A DNA stretch of 64,000 nucleotides. It comes from JAJDTR01 sp965220415. GTDB taxonomy: Bacteria > Poribacteria > WGA-4E > JAJDTR01. The position numbers and the translations under genes are program-made. The DNA lies in NCBI GenBank assembly GCA_965220415.1, contig OZ244829.1, positions 1,240,001-1,304,000 of the forward strand. Direction: 5' to 3'. Shown here piece by piece: positions 26,713-36,384 of this stretch. The notes under the pieces are model-generated. The model ran no database searches. It saw nothing but the letters and a program-made list of their open reading frames with translations, and was not told where the DNA came from. The first letter of the stretch is position 1. Each line of letters opens with the position of its first letter.

Positions 26713-26792
26713 ACGATTCACTGGTGCCATTGTATCGACGACAATGAATAGCGGTGATCGGCACGAGTATCAATCCACTTTTGTCCCTCACG

Positions 26793-26828
26793 AAAAACTC
26801 CTGCTGAATTGCGAAATCCAGCAGGAGT
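26793..26828 (-). terminator. Rho-independent terminator of the TonB-dependent receptor gene
   Basis: On the minus strand ACTCCTGCTG pairs with CAGCAGGAGT and is followed by TTTTT. It lies 28 bp after the stop codon. Confidence 0.8.
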
Positions 26829-26855
26829 GTCGGAGGTTGCGTTGCTGTAGCCGGT

Positions 26856-29474
26856 TTAGAACCTGTAACCGACCTTGGAATACCAGTACGCGCCGTTGAA
26901 TCCGAACGGGCTGAACTGACCGTACGTGTTGCCAATACCGGTGTCGGTTTGTGCGGCGTCACGCCAGACAGCTCCCGGATTCTCGTCAGGATAGGTGTTG
27001 AGGAGGTTTTGAACTCCGATGGTGAGGGTTAATCCGGAGGAACCGGTGTAGGTCGTCTCTAGGTCGACCAATACCTTTCCGGTGTACGTTTCATTATCTT
27101 CAGAATCGAACCAATCACCAAAATAGCTGACCCTGCCGAGCGCACTCAATCGATCGGTTATAGACTGCACCACGGTGAGGCCGCCACGTTGTTTTGGAAG
27201 GTTTTCCTCCAATTCCTTTATCCGCAGTTCATCCAGCGTCACCGGATTAAAGTCGGTAACGGTTGTCTCCGTTCGGTTATAAATACCGGTGAGAGTTCCA
27301 TTCGGAATTGGTACCGTGAGCACCACATCGACGCCCTGGGTTGTGGTATCGAAGTCGTTGGTAAAGAATCGGAACTCTTGCAGGTTAGCGGCGCTAGTCA
27401 CACCCGCTTTAAGCAACTCATCCTTCTGCTCGGCGGTCAACTCAAAGTCCTGCGAGAGTGCCAACCGGTCCTTCATCCGAATATCGAAGAGGTCAACCGT
27501 AAGGTTGATGTTTCGTATCGTGAACGCGATACCACTGGTAAAGTTCGTCGATGTTTCGGGTTCAAGCGCTTTGCCGCCCACCAATGCAGCCGCTCGGTTG
27601 GTTGACGGGATGGTACCGTTATTTACCAAGTCATTCTTTTCAAAATTGAACTCGGTGGTAACGTTAAACGTATTTTGCTGACCGGGAGTCGGCGCCCTAA
27701 ACCCGGTGCTGTAGCTACCCCGGAATTTCAGGTCCATCTCATCATTGGAAATCATACCTGCGTCGGAAAGGAAATCCTTGATGCCGATGTTGGTAGCCAC
27801 CTTGTAGTTCAGAGTGCCGCCAAAATCCTCAAAGTCCTCTCCGCGTACCGCGAGACCGACCAGGAGGTGTTCAAGCGGTCTAAGTTCGCTTTCCAAATAA
27901 GCTGCAATATTGGTGCGGTCCCACGTTCCTGCGGCAATCTGACTGAATCCCGAGAACCCGTTGGAGGCAGCGCTGAATCCTTGACCCGCCAAAGGTCCGA
28001 TTTGATAGGATTCTCTCTGACCTTCTACAACCTCAAATCCTTCGTTTCGATATTCCAGGCCGGAAGCGAGGAATATCATATCGCTGAGCGAGTGTGTCAC
28101 ATCGAAATTAAGGTTGTAATCCGTCTGGATGTAGTCGCCCGGATCGAATTCTGTCGGAGTGTCCGGTCCCAGAGATGCATTCACGGTGTTAAAGATAAAG
28201 AAATCGGCGTGATGACGTCCGAAATAGGCGCTCAAGTCCCAGTCAAGCGGCGATCCGAGTGCGTCTTCCAAAGCGCCGCCCTTGATTCCGGCGAGCACCG
28301 AACTATCAATCGTCGACGCCCCGAATCTCGGCGTGAAACCGCCCGGGAACATCTCTTGGAAGGTGAACAGGTTGGGATCTCTGAATACTTTTGCCAACTC
28401 GTCCTGATTGGGAACGTGGTTTGTAATTGGGATGTTAGGGTATTCCGCGCCCGTCAAATCGCCGACCAGCAAAGTTGTTCCGCCATCCGTGCTAAATACC
28501 CCACTGCGGGTATTGGGATTTCGGAAATAGAACCCGCCCTCAACCCGTTTGCGAGCGTAGTTTGCGTGCCCATAAAAATCTACGGAGTCCGTGAGCGTAC
28601 TCCCGTAATTGGCGAAAAACTTCGTGTCCCCTTCGACAATCGGTTGGCCCCAGATTTGAGCCGGATCTCTTACATTAAGGTTCCCGGCGCCTACCAAGTT
28701 GTTTGCGTCGCCGCGCTGTATCGAGCGAATGGTCGGGTCTGCGCCGCCATATTCCAGACTAAGGCTGGTCCAGGCATCCTCGTTTCCCAAACCGATATTT
28801 CCCGCGACAGCAAATTGACGCCCATCTCCGTCTTGATAAATACCGGGTTTGAATTCAATAGCGCCCCCTTCATGGTTGTCTTTCAACTGGAAATTCATCA
28901 CGCCTGCAATGGCATCGGAACCGTATTGGGCGGACGCGCCATCTCGAAGGACTTCCACCTGCTTTAGTGCAATTGCCGGAATCGCTGATAGGTCAGGTCC
29001 CTGTGCCCCGTCAGCCAACCCGTTTCCCAGCCAGTGGATAACCGCCGCACGATGCCGCCGCTTGTTGTTGACGAGCACCAGCGTGTGGTCAGGCGCGAGT
29101 CCCCGCAGGTTCGCCGGGCGCACGACCGTTCCTGCATCACTAATCGGCTGCGTATTGACATTGTACGATGGCACAATATTTCTCAGCAGGTCTTGCAAAT
29201 CTGTGACGCCCTGCTTGACGAACTCATCGCCGCCGAGCACGTCAATCGGCACAGCCGAATCGATTATAGAGCGCCGTTTTGCACGGGTACCGATCGTTAC
29301 TACGCCTTCAAGCTCCACGACTTCGCCTTCCATGGACTCCATGGACTCTTCGGATTCCATTTCAGCTGTTTCTTCCGGGGCTTCCTGTGCAATAACTGTT
29401 GACAGAGTGAAAAGCATTGCAACAATGCTAAACACTAGTATTGTTGCAAGTTTCGAATATGACATCAATTTCAT
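26856..29474 (-). CDS. TonB-dependent outer-membrane receptor
   Basis: 872 residues. The start is set at the ATG at 29474 behind AAGGAAGGA. Signal peptide: MKLMSYSKLATILVFSIVAM...VIAQ. A plug domain follows (SAVPIDVLGGDEFVKQGVTD, then RGLAPDHTLVLVNNKRRHRA and VEVLRDGASAQYGSDAIAGV), then a long beta-barrel ending in Phe (YWYSKVGYRF), as needed for barrel assembly. It is of the type with a sparse acidic N-terminal stretch (EETAEMESEESMESMEGEVV) ahead of the TonB box region. It should import a ligand using the proton motive force via TonB; no ligand is indicated. No TonB/ExbBD genes are nearby. Confidence 0.93.
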   Translation of the reverse strand: MKLMSYSKLATILVFSIVAMLFTLSTVIAQEAPEETAEMESEESMESMEGEVVELEGVVTIGTRAKRRSIIDSAVPIDVLGGDEFVKQGVTDLQDLLRNIVPSYNVNTQPISDAGTVVRPANLRGLAPDHTLVLVNNKRRHRAAVIHWLGNGLADGAQGPDLSAIPAIALKQVEVLRDGASAQYGSDAIAGVMNFQLKDNHEGGAIEFKPGIYQDGDGRQFAVAGNIGLGNEDAWTSLSLEYGGADPTIRSIQRGDANNLVGAGNLNVRDPAQIWGQPIVEGDTKFFANYGSTLTDSVDFYGHANYARKRVEGGFYFRNPNTRSGVFSTDGGTTLLVGDLTGAEYPNIPITNHVPNQDELAKVFRDPNLFTFQEMFPGGFTPRFGASTIDSSVLAGIKGGALEDALGSPLDWDLSAYFGRHHADFFIFNTVNASLGPDTPTEFDPGDYIQTDYNLNFDVTHSLSDMIFLASGLEYRNEGFEVVEGQRESYQIGPLAGQGFSAASNGFSGFSQIAAGTWDRTNIAAYLESELRPLEHLLVGLAVRGEDFEDFGGTLNYKVATNIGIKDFLSDAGMISNDEMDLKFRGSYSTGFRAPTPGQQNTFNVTTEFNFEKNDLVNNGTIPSTNRAAALVGGKALEPETSTNFTSGIAFTIRNINLTVDLFDIRMKDRLALSQDFELTAEQKDELLKAGVTSAANLQEFRFFTNDFDTTTQGVDVVLTVPIPNGTLTGIYNRTETTVTDFNPVTLDELRIKELEENLPKQRGGLTVVQSITDRLSALGRVSYFGDWFDSEDNETYTGKVLVDLETTYTGSSGLTLTIGVQNLLNTYPDENPGAVWRDAAQTDTGIGNTYGQFSPFGFNGAYWYSKVGYRF

Positions 29475-29735
29475 GCTCAAATTCCTTCCTTTATAGTTAA
29501 CGTTAACTTGCTTTCAAACGTGAAAGATTGGAACTGCAATCTTTTGTTTTAACTAAACTCTTTGAGACACCGAAGAGCCTGATGACAGTAGAACTGGAAT
29601 GGATAATTGTCCAAACGAAAAATCGTTTCTCAAGTCAAATCTCAAGCCATGCCAAACCGATAGAGTTGTTGAGGCGAATCTTCACTCAATGGCGAAACAC
29701 AACACGCAAATCGAGAAGACTGCAACCTCTTCTCG

Positions 29736-29902
29736 TAACTGTTTAGTGCATCGTTGGGTTCGTCGTATTACAGTTCGTCGCACGACCGGTCCGGGCATGT
29801 AAGCCCCCGATCAGCCGGAATTAGCAATGTACTTCCCTACTCGGTGCGTTCCTTGCACCCGCTCGGTCTGGGGCAAATCCAGACCGATGGACTAAACAAT
29901 TA
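29736..29902. mobile_element. MITE-like element, family 1
   Basis: 167 bp with 18-bp terminal inverted repeats TAACTGTTTAGTGCATCG and (reverse-complemented) TAATTGTTTAGTCCATCG. A second copy lies at 49435-49621, and a left-end fragment near 30352. Both ends begin with TA, which fits TA-target elements. Confidence 0.8.
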
Positions 29903-30026
29903 CCCCTTCTCGACGCTGTGTACCCACGAAAATTCGCTGCGCTACGATTCTAGTCGGAACATAATTGGTGACCGCAGACTATAGTAAAATGTCGATTAAG
30001 ACAACGTTTTGTTGAATCTCTATGAA

Positions 30027-30055
30027 AGTCTAATAAAAAAATGTGTTTTTGTCAA
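30027..30055 (-). promoter_or_regulatory. Candidate promoter upstream of the TonB-dependent receptor
   Basis: On the minus strand TTGACA and TAGACT are 17 bp apart in an AT-rich region. The receptor start is about 550 bp away, with a MITE in the would-be leader, so the link is tentative. Confidence 0.45.
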
Positions 30056-30299
30056 GAAAATAATTATATGCGATGTCATTTATTTTGAGTATGATTCTCT
30101 TTGATATACTACATCTGGACTGCAAGCGAGTTAGCCAGTCGAAACTATAGCTAACGGCATGTATCACAGTATCGTATATGACTTAAATCACTAATTGCGT
30201 CTGGTAGATTTACTGTCGCTTGGATTGATGGAATGATTGGTAGGATCAAGGTAAGGGAGTTCGGCTGGTATTGGTGGGGTTCCCCCTCACAAAACCTTT

Positions 30300-30663
30300 A
30301 ACTTATACCATTTCGCTTGAATAACAGTGCATACCCTGTCTTAAAACATATCGTAACTGTTTAGTCTATCATTCTGTTTTGGGAATGTTGGTTCGTCGTG
30401 CTGTAGTTTAATCTCTGTACCTACACTATGAGGGTAATGTAGGAGCGATCAAGCGACTGAATAAGGAGTGCGATAGAAAATCCCTCTCCAGGTCGCGATT
30501 TCCTGTTGGCGCGTAAGTTCTGGACTGAATATCGTTCACTTACCCCGTAGGCGGGGATCAAGCGACTGAATAAGGAGCAGGACTTACTATCGCCTTCGCT
30601 ATCAGCTCAGTTGATCGATAGAGATCTTGATAGCGAAGGCGATAGAGTTCCCTTAGAGATCCC
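30300..30663. repeat. Spacer of repeat pieces with interrupted GTAGGAGCG element and an inverted nested unit
   Basis: From left: family 2 left end (TATACCATTTCGCTTGAATA, near 30304); family 1 left end (near 30352); a unit at 30449-30485 that splits the TGTAGGAGCGATCTCCAGG element; and 30557-30663, where a unit in the opposite orientation (30580-30615) lies inside another. No gene is visible from 29903 to 30717. Confidence 0.65.
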
Positions 30664-30717
30664 TTTTTTTCTTCAAAACTCGGTTTCTTCCCGAAGTCAA
30701 AGTGCTTCAAGCTTAAG

Positions 30718-32020
30718 TTACCCCCAATGTTTAGACAGTTATGAACGTAAATTAAGGTGTAAAGGCTATCCAATCCGGCTACGTTTCAACACCTAATGTT
30801 GTTGGAAATACACCTCGTGAGGCGTCCTTTTATTGAGCGACCCGTGAAGCCGCTCCTCATTATAAAACTTGAAATAGTCGTTCAAGCCACACCAAGCCGT
30901 GTGAACAGAGTCATAAGAATGAAGATAGACATGTTCATATTTCACGGTCCACCAGAGACGTTCAATGAAAATGTTGTCATACACTCTGCCTGCTCCAGCC
31001 CAACTGATGCCAATGTTAGCCGATTCAAGCCGAGTGGTAAAGGCATCAGACGTGAATTGGGCACCCTGATCGCTGTTGAAAATCAAGGGTGTAGAACAAC
31101 TCAACGCTCGTTCCAGAGCCGACAGACAAAAGAAAACATCCAGTGAATTTGACAGTTCCCATGATAACACATATCGAGAGTACCAATCCATAATAGCCAC
31201 TAGATAGACAAAGCCGGCGTTCAAACGGATATAGGTGATATCAACTGCCCATACTTGGTCCGGTCTAGTGATACTTGAATCCTTCAGCAAATAAGGATAC
31301 TTTTTCGATGGTTTACCGTTCTTAGAGGTTTTCGGCTTGGGATAGATGGCAACTAAGTCCATCTTTCGCATCAACCTAGCAATCCGTTTCCGATTGACGA
31401 CGTAGCCTTTAGAACAAAGCCAGTCTGTCATTCGAGGTACACCGTAGAACGGGGTCTCAATGTACTGTTCATCAATCAGACGCATATAAAGCAGGTTTTC
31501 CGGCGACTCCACTGCGGGTTGATAGTAATACGAAGCGCGGGGCAACCCTAACAGTTCGCATTGTCTCAAAACCGGTGGGGAACCGCTCTCCTGGTTGATG
31601 AGCTGCCGCTTCTGTTCAACCGAGCCGTTGAGTTTTTTTTTTGAAGCCAGTCTAGCTCTACTTTCAATTGACCGATTTGCCGGTAGAGCTCCGCTATGAG
31701 TTGGTCGTTGTCAGAAGTCACTTGAGTGCGTCCGTTTGCAAACAGTTGAGGCGATTCCTCCAGAATCTGTCTTTTCCACTGGCTGACCTGATTCGGGTGG
31801 ACTTCGTAGTCACTGGCAATCTGAGCCATGGTGCGTTGATTCTTTAGTGCCTCAATCGCCACTTGCGCTTTGAATCGGTTATCATACTGCTTTCTACTAG
31901 CCATGCTATACAAACTCCTTTCGTAGTTCTTGGCATTGCTGAGCCGTATTATGACTCATAACATGACCGTTTTGCCAGCCCGAAATCCACCTTAATCCAC
32001 TGTCTAGTTTTTGGGGGTAA
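30718..32020 (-). mobile_element. IS3-family insertion sequence
   Basis: About 1303 bp bounded by inverted repeats that start TTACCCCCAA and end TAGACAGT (left 30718-30738, right 32000-32020, with mismatches between). It holds one transposase coding unit with a frameshift window. I find no clear target-site duplication. The flanking sequence is a repeat whose uninterrupted form is near 43036-43150. Confidence 0.9.
30793..31904 (-). CDS. IS3-family transposase OrfAB, programmed -1 frameshift
   Basis: OrfA (31904 down to about 31566) starts behind AAAGGAG and has a helix-turn-helix (AQIASDYEVHPNQVSQWKRQ). A run of ten A residues in the mRNA (31633-31642) is the slippery site. A -1 shift turns DWLQKKNS into DWLQKKKLNGSVEQKRQ and continues into OrfB with LGLPRASYYY, the integrase core VWAVDITYIR (first Asp), IFNSDQGAQFTS (second Asp) and FIERLWWTVKYEHVYL (Glu). 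All three DDE residues are present, so the enzyme may be active. OrfB has no start codon or ribosome site of its own, consistent with frameshift expression. Confidence 0.92.
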
Positions 32021-32300
32021 TCGCAAGCTATACTTTGCGTTGGGTATTATTGCGCTTTCTTTCCCGGTAATTACTGTTTGTAATAGTGATTGTAGGGTGG
32101 GCACTGCCCACCATTCCAATCAGTTTGGGATAAATGATTGAATCCACTCATCGCGGGCAACTAAGGATTGATAATCATGGCAATCACTCCATCACATGAA
32201 TCACAGTTCAAGACATTGGAACCGCGTGACGTGCACCCTAAAACGCTTAACCTGATTCCTATGGGGATATTCATAGCCAAAACTCTTTTTGTCCGCAATA
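32021..32300. repeat. Spacer with interrupted repeat continuation and small palindrome
   Basis: Contains a TGTAGGGTGGGCACTGCCCACC palindrome-like piece near 32091-32113 and, from about 32135, the continuation (GAATCCACTCATCGCGGGCA) of the repeat split by the IS. No credible gene. Confidence 0.5.
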
Positions 32301-32350
32301 AAAAAGCGCCTCCCACCGGTAAAGTCTTCACCGAAAAGGAGACGCTTTTT
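32301..32350 (-). terminator. Terminator-like hairpin downstream of the cadherin/WD40 gene
   Basis: AAAAAGCGCCTCC pairs with GGAGACGCTTTTT (one mismatch) around a 24-nt loop. Read on the minus strand it ends in a T run, about 145 bp after the 32497 stop. The ends are symmetric, so it could act both ways. Confidence 0.65.
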
Positions 32351-32496
32351 GTTACTATCGCGAAGTAGAAGAATCACACGTCAAGCCGCCGTGCTTGCCG
32401 TCGACTAGCCGCGACGGGTCAAACTCAATCCACCTGTAACTTGCTATCACGCAGGGAGAATATGTTGTGGATTGCGTCTAACCCGCCACCACCCGT

Positions 32497-35400
32497 CTAC
32501 TTCACGATGACCATGCGGCGCGACGCCGAATAATCGCCCGCGGTCAGCCGGTAGACGTACACGCCGCTTGCCACGTGTTCGCCGTGCGTGTTTCTACCGT
32601 CCCAGTAGATGGCATCGCTTCGATTCGTGTAACGCCTCGCCGGTTGATAACCCACATCAATCGTGCGAACAAGACGGCCGCTCACGTCATAGATGGACAA
32701 ACTCACATCGGAGGCGGTCTCCAACCGATACGGAATCCACGTCTCCGGATTAAACGGGTTCGGGTAATTGGGCAGTAGCTGAACTGTCGTCTGTCGCTGT
32801 GCCGTACCCCCGCCTTCGTCGTTTTCTACCGCATCGTCCGACCTCACCCCCAAATCCCACAGGTGAATCAAATTGTCGTAACCCGCGCTTGCAAGAATCC
32901 CGTCTCGGCTGATAGCGACATCACGCCCCCATCTCGTATGGCGTTCCAAAACGTTGAGCGGAACACCCGATGTCGTATCCCAGAGCCGCACGCTCATGTC
33001 CTTCCCCGTACTGGCAAGGATGTCGCCGTTCGGGTGGAATGCCACACTGAATACCCAGTCGGTATGCCCGTCAAGAATACGAGAGGATTTGGTTTCGACA
33101 TCCCACATGCGGACGGTGCCATCTGCGCTGCTGCTGGCAAGGGTGTTGTCCGAGCCGAACGCGACACTCAACACCTGCTCCTCATGTCCCTGCAGCACCT
33201 TCTTTATGCTACCTGTCTCATAATCCCAGAGGCGGATAACCGTATCACCGCCGCCACTGGCAAGAAATCTTCCGTCCGGACTGAAGGCAACGCTCCACGC
33301 GCGAACCGAATGGGCGCGTAAACGATGCTTACGCTCTACCCTTTGCGGGTTGCTAACATCGTAGATATAAACATACCCGCCCTCCGTTGCGGCTGCCAGG
33401 GTGTTACTATCGGGACTGAAAGCTAGGCTCCAGACGGCGCCGGCGTGTCTGAGAACAAACTGCTTGAGTCTACCCGTACCGGCGTCCCATAAGAGCATTC
33501 GTCCACCCCTGCCGCCGCTTGCCAGTATGTTTCCGTCCGGACTGAAGGCAACCGAACGCACCGCATACTTATGGCCTCTACGCTCAAGGCTGGTGGCTGT
33601 GAGTGAACCGCCAAGAGTCCGCTTCAGTTCGCGGGTTTCAACATCCCACATGCGGACACTCCTATCGCCGTGCGCGCTGGCAAGCGTTTTCCCATCCGGG
33701 CTGTAGGCGACGCCGTAGACCCTGTTCATCGTCAGGTCGTCCGGATTGGGTGCAGCTTCAAGCGCGTCGATGTACACGACATCGCCCGATGACGTTATGG
33801 CTGTAGCCGTAAACACGACAGGCTCGTCTATTCCGTCGACAGACACTTCCACGGCGAATTCGCCGGGAGTATCGCCAAACCTAATTGTGGCAGAGGCTTG
33901 TCCATTGGCGTCAGTGGTTGGCGTGGAATCGAGTGCCAGTCCATTTTCGCCGAGTTCAAACTGAACCGTGACCCCTTCTACCACACGTTCCTGTTCATCT
34001 CGCACCTCAACCACGAGGGGATTCGGAAGCGTAGTGTGAATTCGAGCCGATTGATTGTCGCCCGATACTTTGAGCAACAGTCGGGCAGTGGACAGTCGCG
34101 CTTCGCTGGGCTGTACAACTGTGACGTCGATGAGTTGGGTGGTGCTTGCACCGTGAGAATCTGCCGCTATCACGGCGACGGTTGCGCTCCCTTCGGCGAC
34201 CGCCGTGATTGTCACCGTGTTCCCTGACAAGCTGACTGTCACGGCGTTGTTGCCGCCCGCCACGGAATAACTCAACGTATCCCCGTCCGGGTCGCTGAAC
34301 TGGGCTTGGACACTTTGGGAGTCTCCCACAGCCAGCGCGATGTCGGCGATAGTACCCACCGCTTGGGGTGGACGGTTGGCGGGTTCTTTGCTCGGCGCAT
34401 TGGGATTAGTGACGACTTCGGGCGGCTGAGGATCTGGGTTGGATCCCGTATCGTCCTCGGGGGCGCCTTCGGATACCGTAGCCGTGAATGACACGGTTGT
34501 GGTCAATCCCGTATTGTCGTCAGCCGTCACCGATATGCTGGAAGAACCTACCGCCACCGGAGTAATCGTTAGCGTTGAACCGGACACGCTCACAGTCACA
34601 AAACTCGTTTGTGAGGAGGATGCCGTGAAGCTGAGAACGTCGTTATCGGGATCACTGAAACTGCTTGATAAATCGACAGTCTGTGCGCTGCCCCCCTCGG
34701 TGAGCGTTGCGGCGGAGATTGATCCTGTCGGCGGGCTGCTGCCTATCGAAGCCAGGAACGACACGGTTGTACTCGTTGTCCCGTCGTTAGCTGTCACCGA
34801 TATATCGGCAGCACCTCTAGCCACCGGAGTAATCGTCAGCGTTGAACCCGATACACTCACGGTCGCATACGTCGTATTAGAGGAACTTGCCGTGAAACTG
34901 AGCGTATCCCCGTCGGCATCGCTGAAGCTGCTTGACAAATCAACAGTCTGTGCGCCGCCCGCTACGGTAAGCGTTACAGTCGAAATCGAACCCGTAGGCG
35001 CGTTGTTGACCGGTGGGCTCACCGTAGCCGTGAAATGCGGTGGTACCCAGCCTACTTCCCCGTCGTCAGCCGTTATCGAGATGGTAGAAGTGCCTTCAGC
35101 CACCGGAGTAAGCGTTAGCGTTGAACCGGACACACTCGCGGTAACATACTTTGTATTTGAGGAGCCTGCTGAAAAGGTGAGGGAATCTCCATCGGGATCG
35201 CTGAAGCTGCTCGACAAATCAATGGTCTGTGCACTGCCCCCCACCGTAAGCGATACATTGGAAAGCGAGCCCTGCGGCCGGCTATTGTTCACCGTAGCCG
35301 TGAACTGCGGCGCCCAGGCGAAGTTTCCATCATCAGCCGACACGTGTATTTTGGACGTGCCTCCTTTAGCCACCGGAGTAAGCGTTAGGGTAGAACCGGA

Positions 35401-36261
35401 CACGCTCGCAGTCACGTGGCTGTGATTAGAGGAGGATACTGCGTAGCTGAGTGAATCCCCATCGGCATCGCTGAAGCTGCTCGACAAATCAATGGTCTGT
35501 GCGCCGCCCCCTACGGTAAGCGTTACATCGGAAAGCGATCCCGTAGGCGCGCTGTTATTCACCGTAGCCGTGAATGACACGTTCGTGCTTGCTTTTCCAT
35601 CGTTAGCCGTCACCTTTATGGTGGAATTGCCTCCTTTTACCACCGGAGTAATTGTCAGCGTAGAACCTGAAACGCTAACAGTCACATAGCTCGTATTTGA
35701 GGAGGATACTGAAAAGGTGAGGGCGTCCCCATCGGCGTCGCTGATGCTGCTTGACAAATTAACAGTCTTTGCGCCGCCCGCAACGGTGAGGGTCATATCG
35801 GAGAGCGACCCGGTCGGTGCCTTATTCTCGGTCACCGTCACCGAAAAGGCAACCCTCGCCCACCTGCCATGGGGATCTGTCCCTGTAATGGTTATCTTCC
35901 CCTTCCCCGCCGCCACTGGCGTGATGACGATTTTATCGGGTACCAGTATCTTGGCCCCGAAAAAATTAATTGTTTTGTAGCTCACACCACCCGTTACAAC
36001 AGACGTATTGCTGGATTGGACTGAATAAGAAAGCGTATCTCCGTCCGGATCGCTGAAGATGCCTGACGGCGACTTCGTGACTGCGCCATTCTCTTTCTTG
36101 ATTGTCATAGCCGCTACCGGGCTCACTGAAGGCCCTGAATTAGCCATCGCATCCGTTAACGGCGCGGCGAAAAGAAGTAGCAGGCAGGAAAACCAGTACA
36201 ACTTTAGAAAAGATCGTGTTTGGGGCGCGTTTGCCCCTTCTCTCGGTACAACAAATTTCAT
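32497..36261 (-). CDS. Giant secreted protein: cadherin-like repeats, Big domain, WD40 propeller, C-terminal sorting domain
   Basis: 1254 residues from the ATG at 36261 (GGGAG upstream), with an N-terminal signal segment (FLKLYWFSCLLLLFAAPLTDAMA). Residues 45-710 hold about seven dystroglycan/cadherin-like repeats, each with a SDPDGDTLSYSV-type calcium-binding core and a GSTLTITPVA strand. A single Big-1-like domain follows (RLLLKVSGDNQSARIHTTLP), then a seven-bladed WD40 propeller (VAFSPDGNILASGGRGGRML, LRAHSVRAWSVAFSPDGRFL, and so on). The end, NYPNPFNPETWIPYRLETAS to VASGVYVYRLTAGDYSASRR, is the same sorting domain as in the 1721-residue protein at 55822. Probably a cell-surface adhesion or scaffold protein; combining WD40 with extracellular cadherin repeats is unusual. 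Confidence 0.9.
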   Translation of the reverse strand: MKFVVPREGANAPQTRSFLKLYWFSCLLLLFAAPLTDAMANSGPSVSPVAAMTIKKENGAVTKSPSGIFSDPDGDTLSYSVQSSNTSVVTGGVSYKTINFFGAKILVPDKIVITPVAAGKGKITITGTDPHGRWARVAFSVTVTENKAPTGSLSDMTLTVAGGAKTVNLSSSISDADGDALTFSVSSSNTSYVTVSVSGSTLTITPVVKGGNSTIKVTANDGKASTNVSFTATVNNSAPTGSLSDVTLTVGGGAQTIDLSSSFSDADGDSLSYAVSSSNHSHVTASVSGSTLTLTPVAKGGTSKIHVSADDGNFAWAPQFTATVNNSRPQGSLSNVSLTVGGSAQTIDLSSSFSDPDGDSLTFSAGSSNTKYVTASVSGSTLTLTPVAEGTSTISITADDGEVGWVPPHFTATVSPPVNNAPTGSISTVTLTVAGGAQTVDLSSSFSDADGDTLSFTASSSNTTYATVSVSGSTLTITPVARGAADISVTANDGTTSTTVSFLASIGSSPPTGSISAATLTEGGSAQTVDLSSSFSDPDNDVLSFTASSSQTSFVTVSVSGSTLTITPVAVGSSSISVTADDNTGLTTTVSFTATVSEGAPEDDTGSNPDPQPPEVVTNPNAPSKEPANRPPQAVGTIADIALAVGDSQSVQAQFSDPDGDTLSYSVAGGNNAVTVSLSGNTVTITAVAEGSATVAVIAADSHGASTTQLIDVTVVQPSEARLSTARLLLKVSGDNQSARIHTTLPNPLVVEVRDEQERVVEGVTVQFELGENGLALDSTPTTDANGQASATIRFGDTPGEFAVEVSVDGIDEPVVFTATAITSSGDVVYIDALEAAPNPDDLTMNRVYGVAYSPDGKTLASAHGDRSVRMWDVETRELKRTLGGSLTATSLERRGHKYAVRSVAFSPDGNILASGGRGGRMLLWDAGTGRLKQFVLRHAGAVWSLAFSPDSNTLAAATEGGYVYIYDVSNPQRVERKHRLRAHSVRAWSVAFSPDGRFLASGGGDTVIRLWDYETGSIKKVLQGHEEQVLSVAFGSDNTLASSSADGTVRMWDVETKSSRILDGHTDWVFSVAFHPNGDILASTGKDMSVRLWDTTSGVPLNVLERHTRWGRDVAISRDGILASAGYDNLIHLWDLGVRSDDAVENDEGGGTAQRQTTVQLLPNYPNPFNPETWIPYRLETASDVSLSIYDVSGRLVRTIDVGYQPARRYTNRSDAIYWDGRNTHGEHVASGVYVYRLTAGDYSASRRMVIVK

Positions 36262-36384
36262 AGTCAAGTATTCTCCCTTTATTCGATTACTTGGTGATGT
36301 GTGATAGATTTGGAACTGGGCGAATACTATAGAAAGAACCGTGCCAAGGGCGAGAAAAGGCGGGAAACCCTGTGATAGCGCGGG

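Noticed and set aside
27675..28967. A 430-codon open frame on the plus strand
   Set aside because: It is the antisense shadow of the TonB-dependent receptor, which has a signal peptide, plug and barrel motifs on the minus strand.
29475..30019. Riboswitch in the long leader of the TonB-dependent receptor
   Set aside because: The structured part (29736-29902) is a MITE also present at 49435 in an unrelated place, and no cobalamin or other known aptamer core is visible.
32168..32368. A 66-codon open frame after the IS element
   Set aside because: It begins inside a dispersed repeat (same sequence near 43127) and runs through the terminator hairpin, so coding is unlikely.
34439..35425. Long Val/Ser/Pro-rich plus-strand frame
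   Set aside because: Antisense of the cadherin-like repeats; its periodicity comes from the repeats in the real gene.
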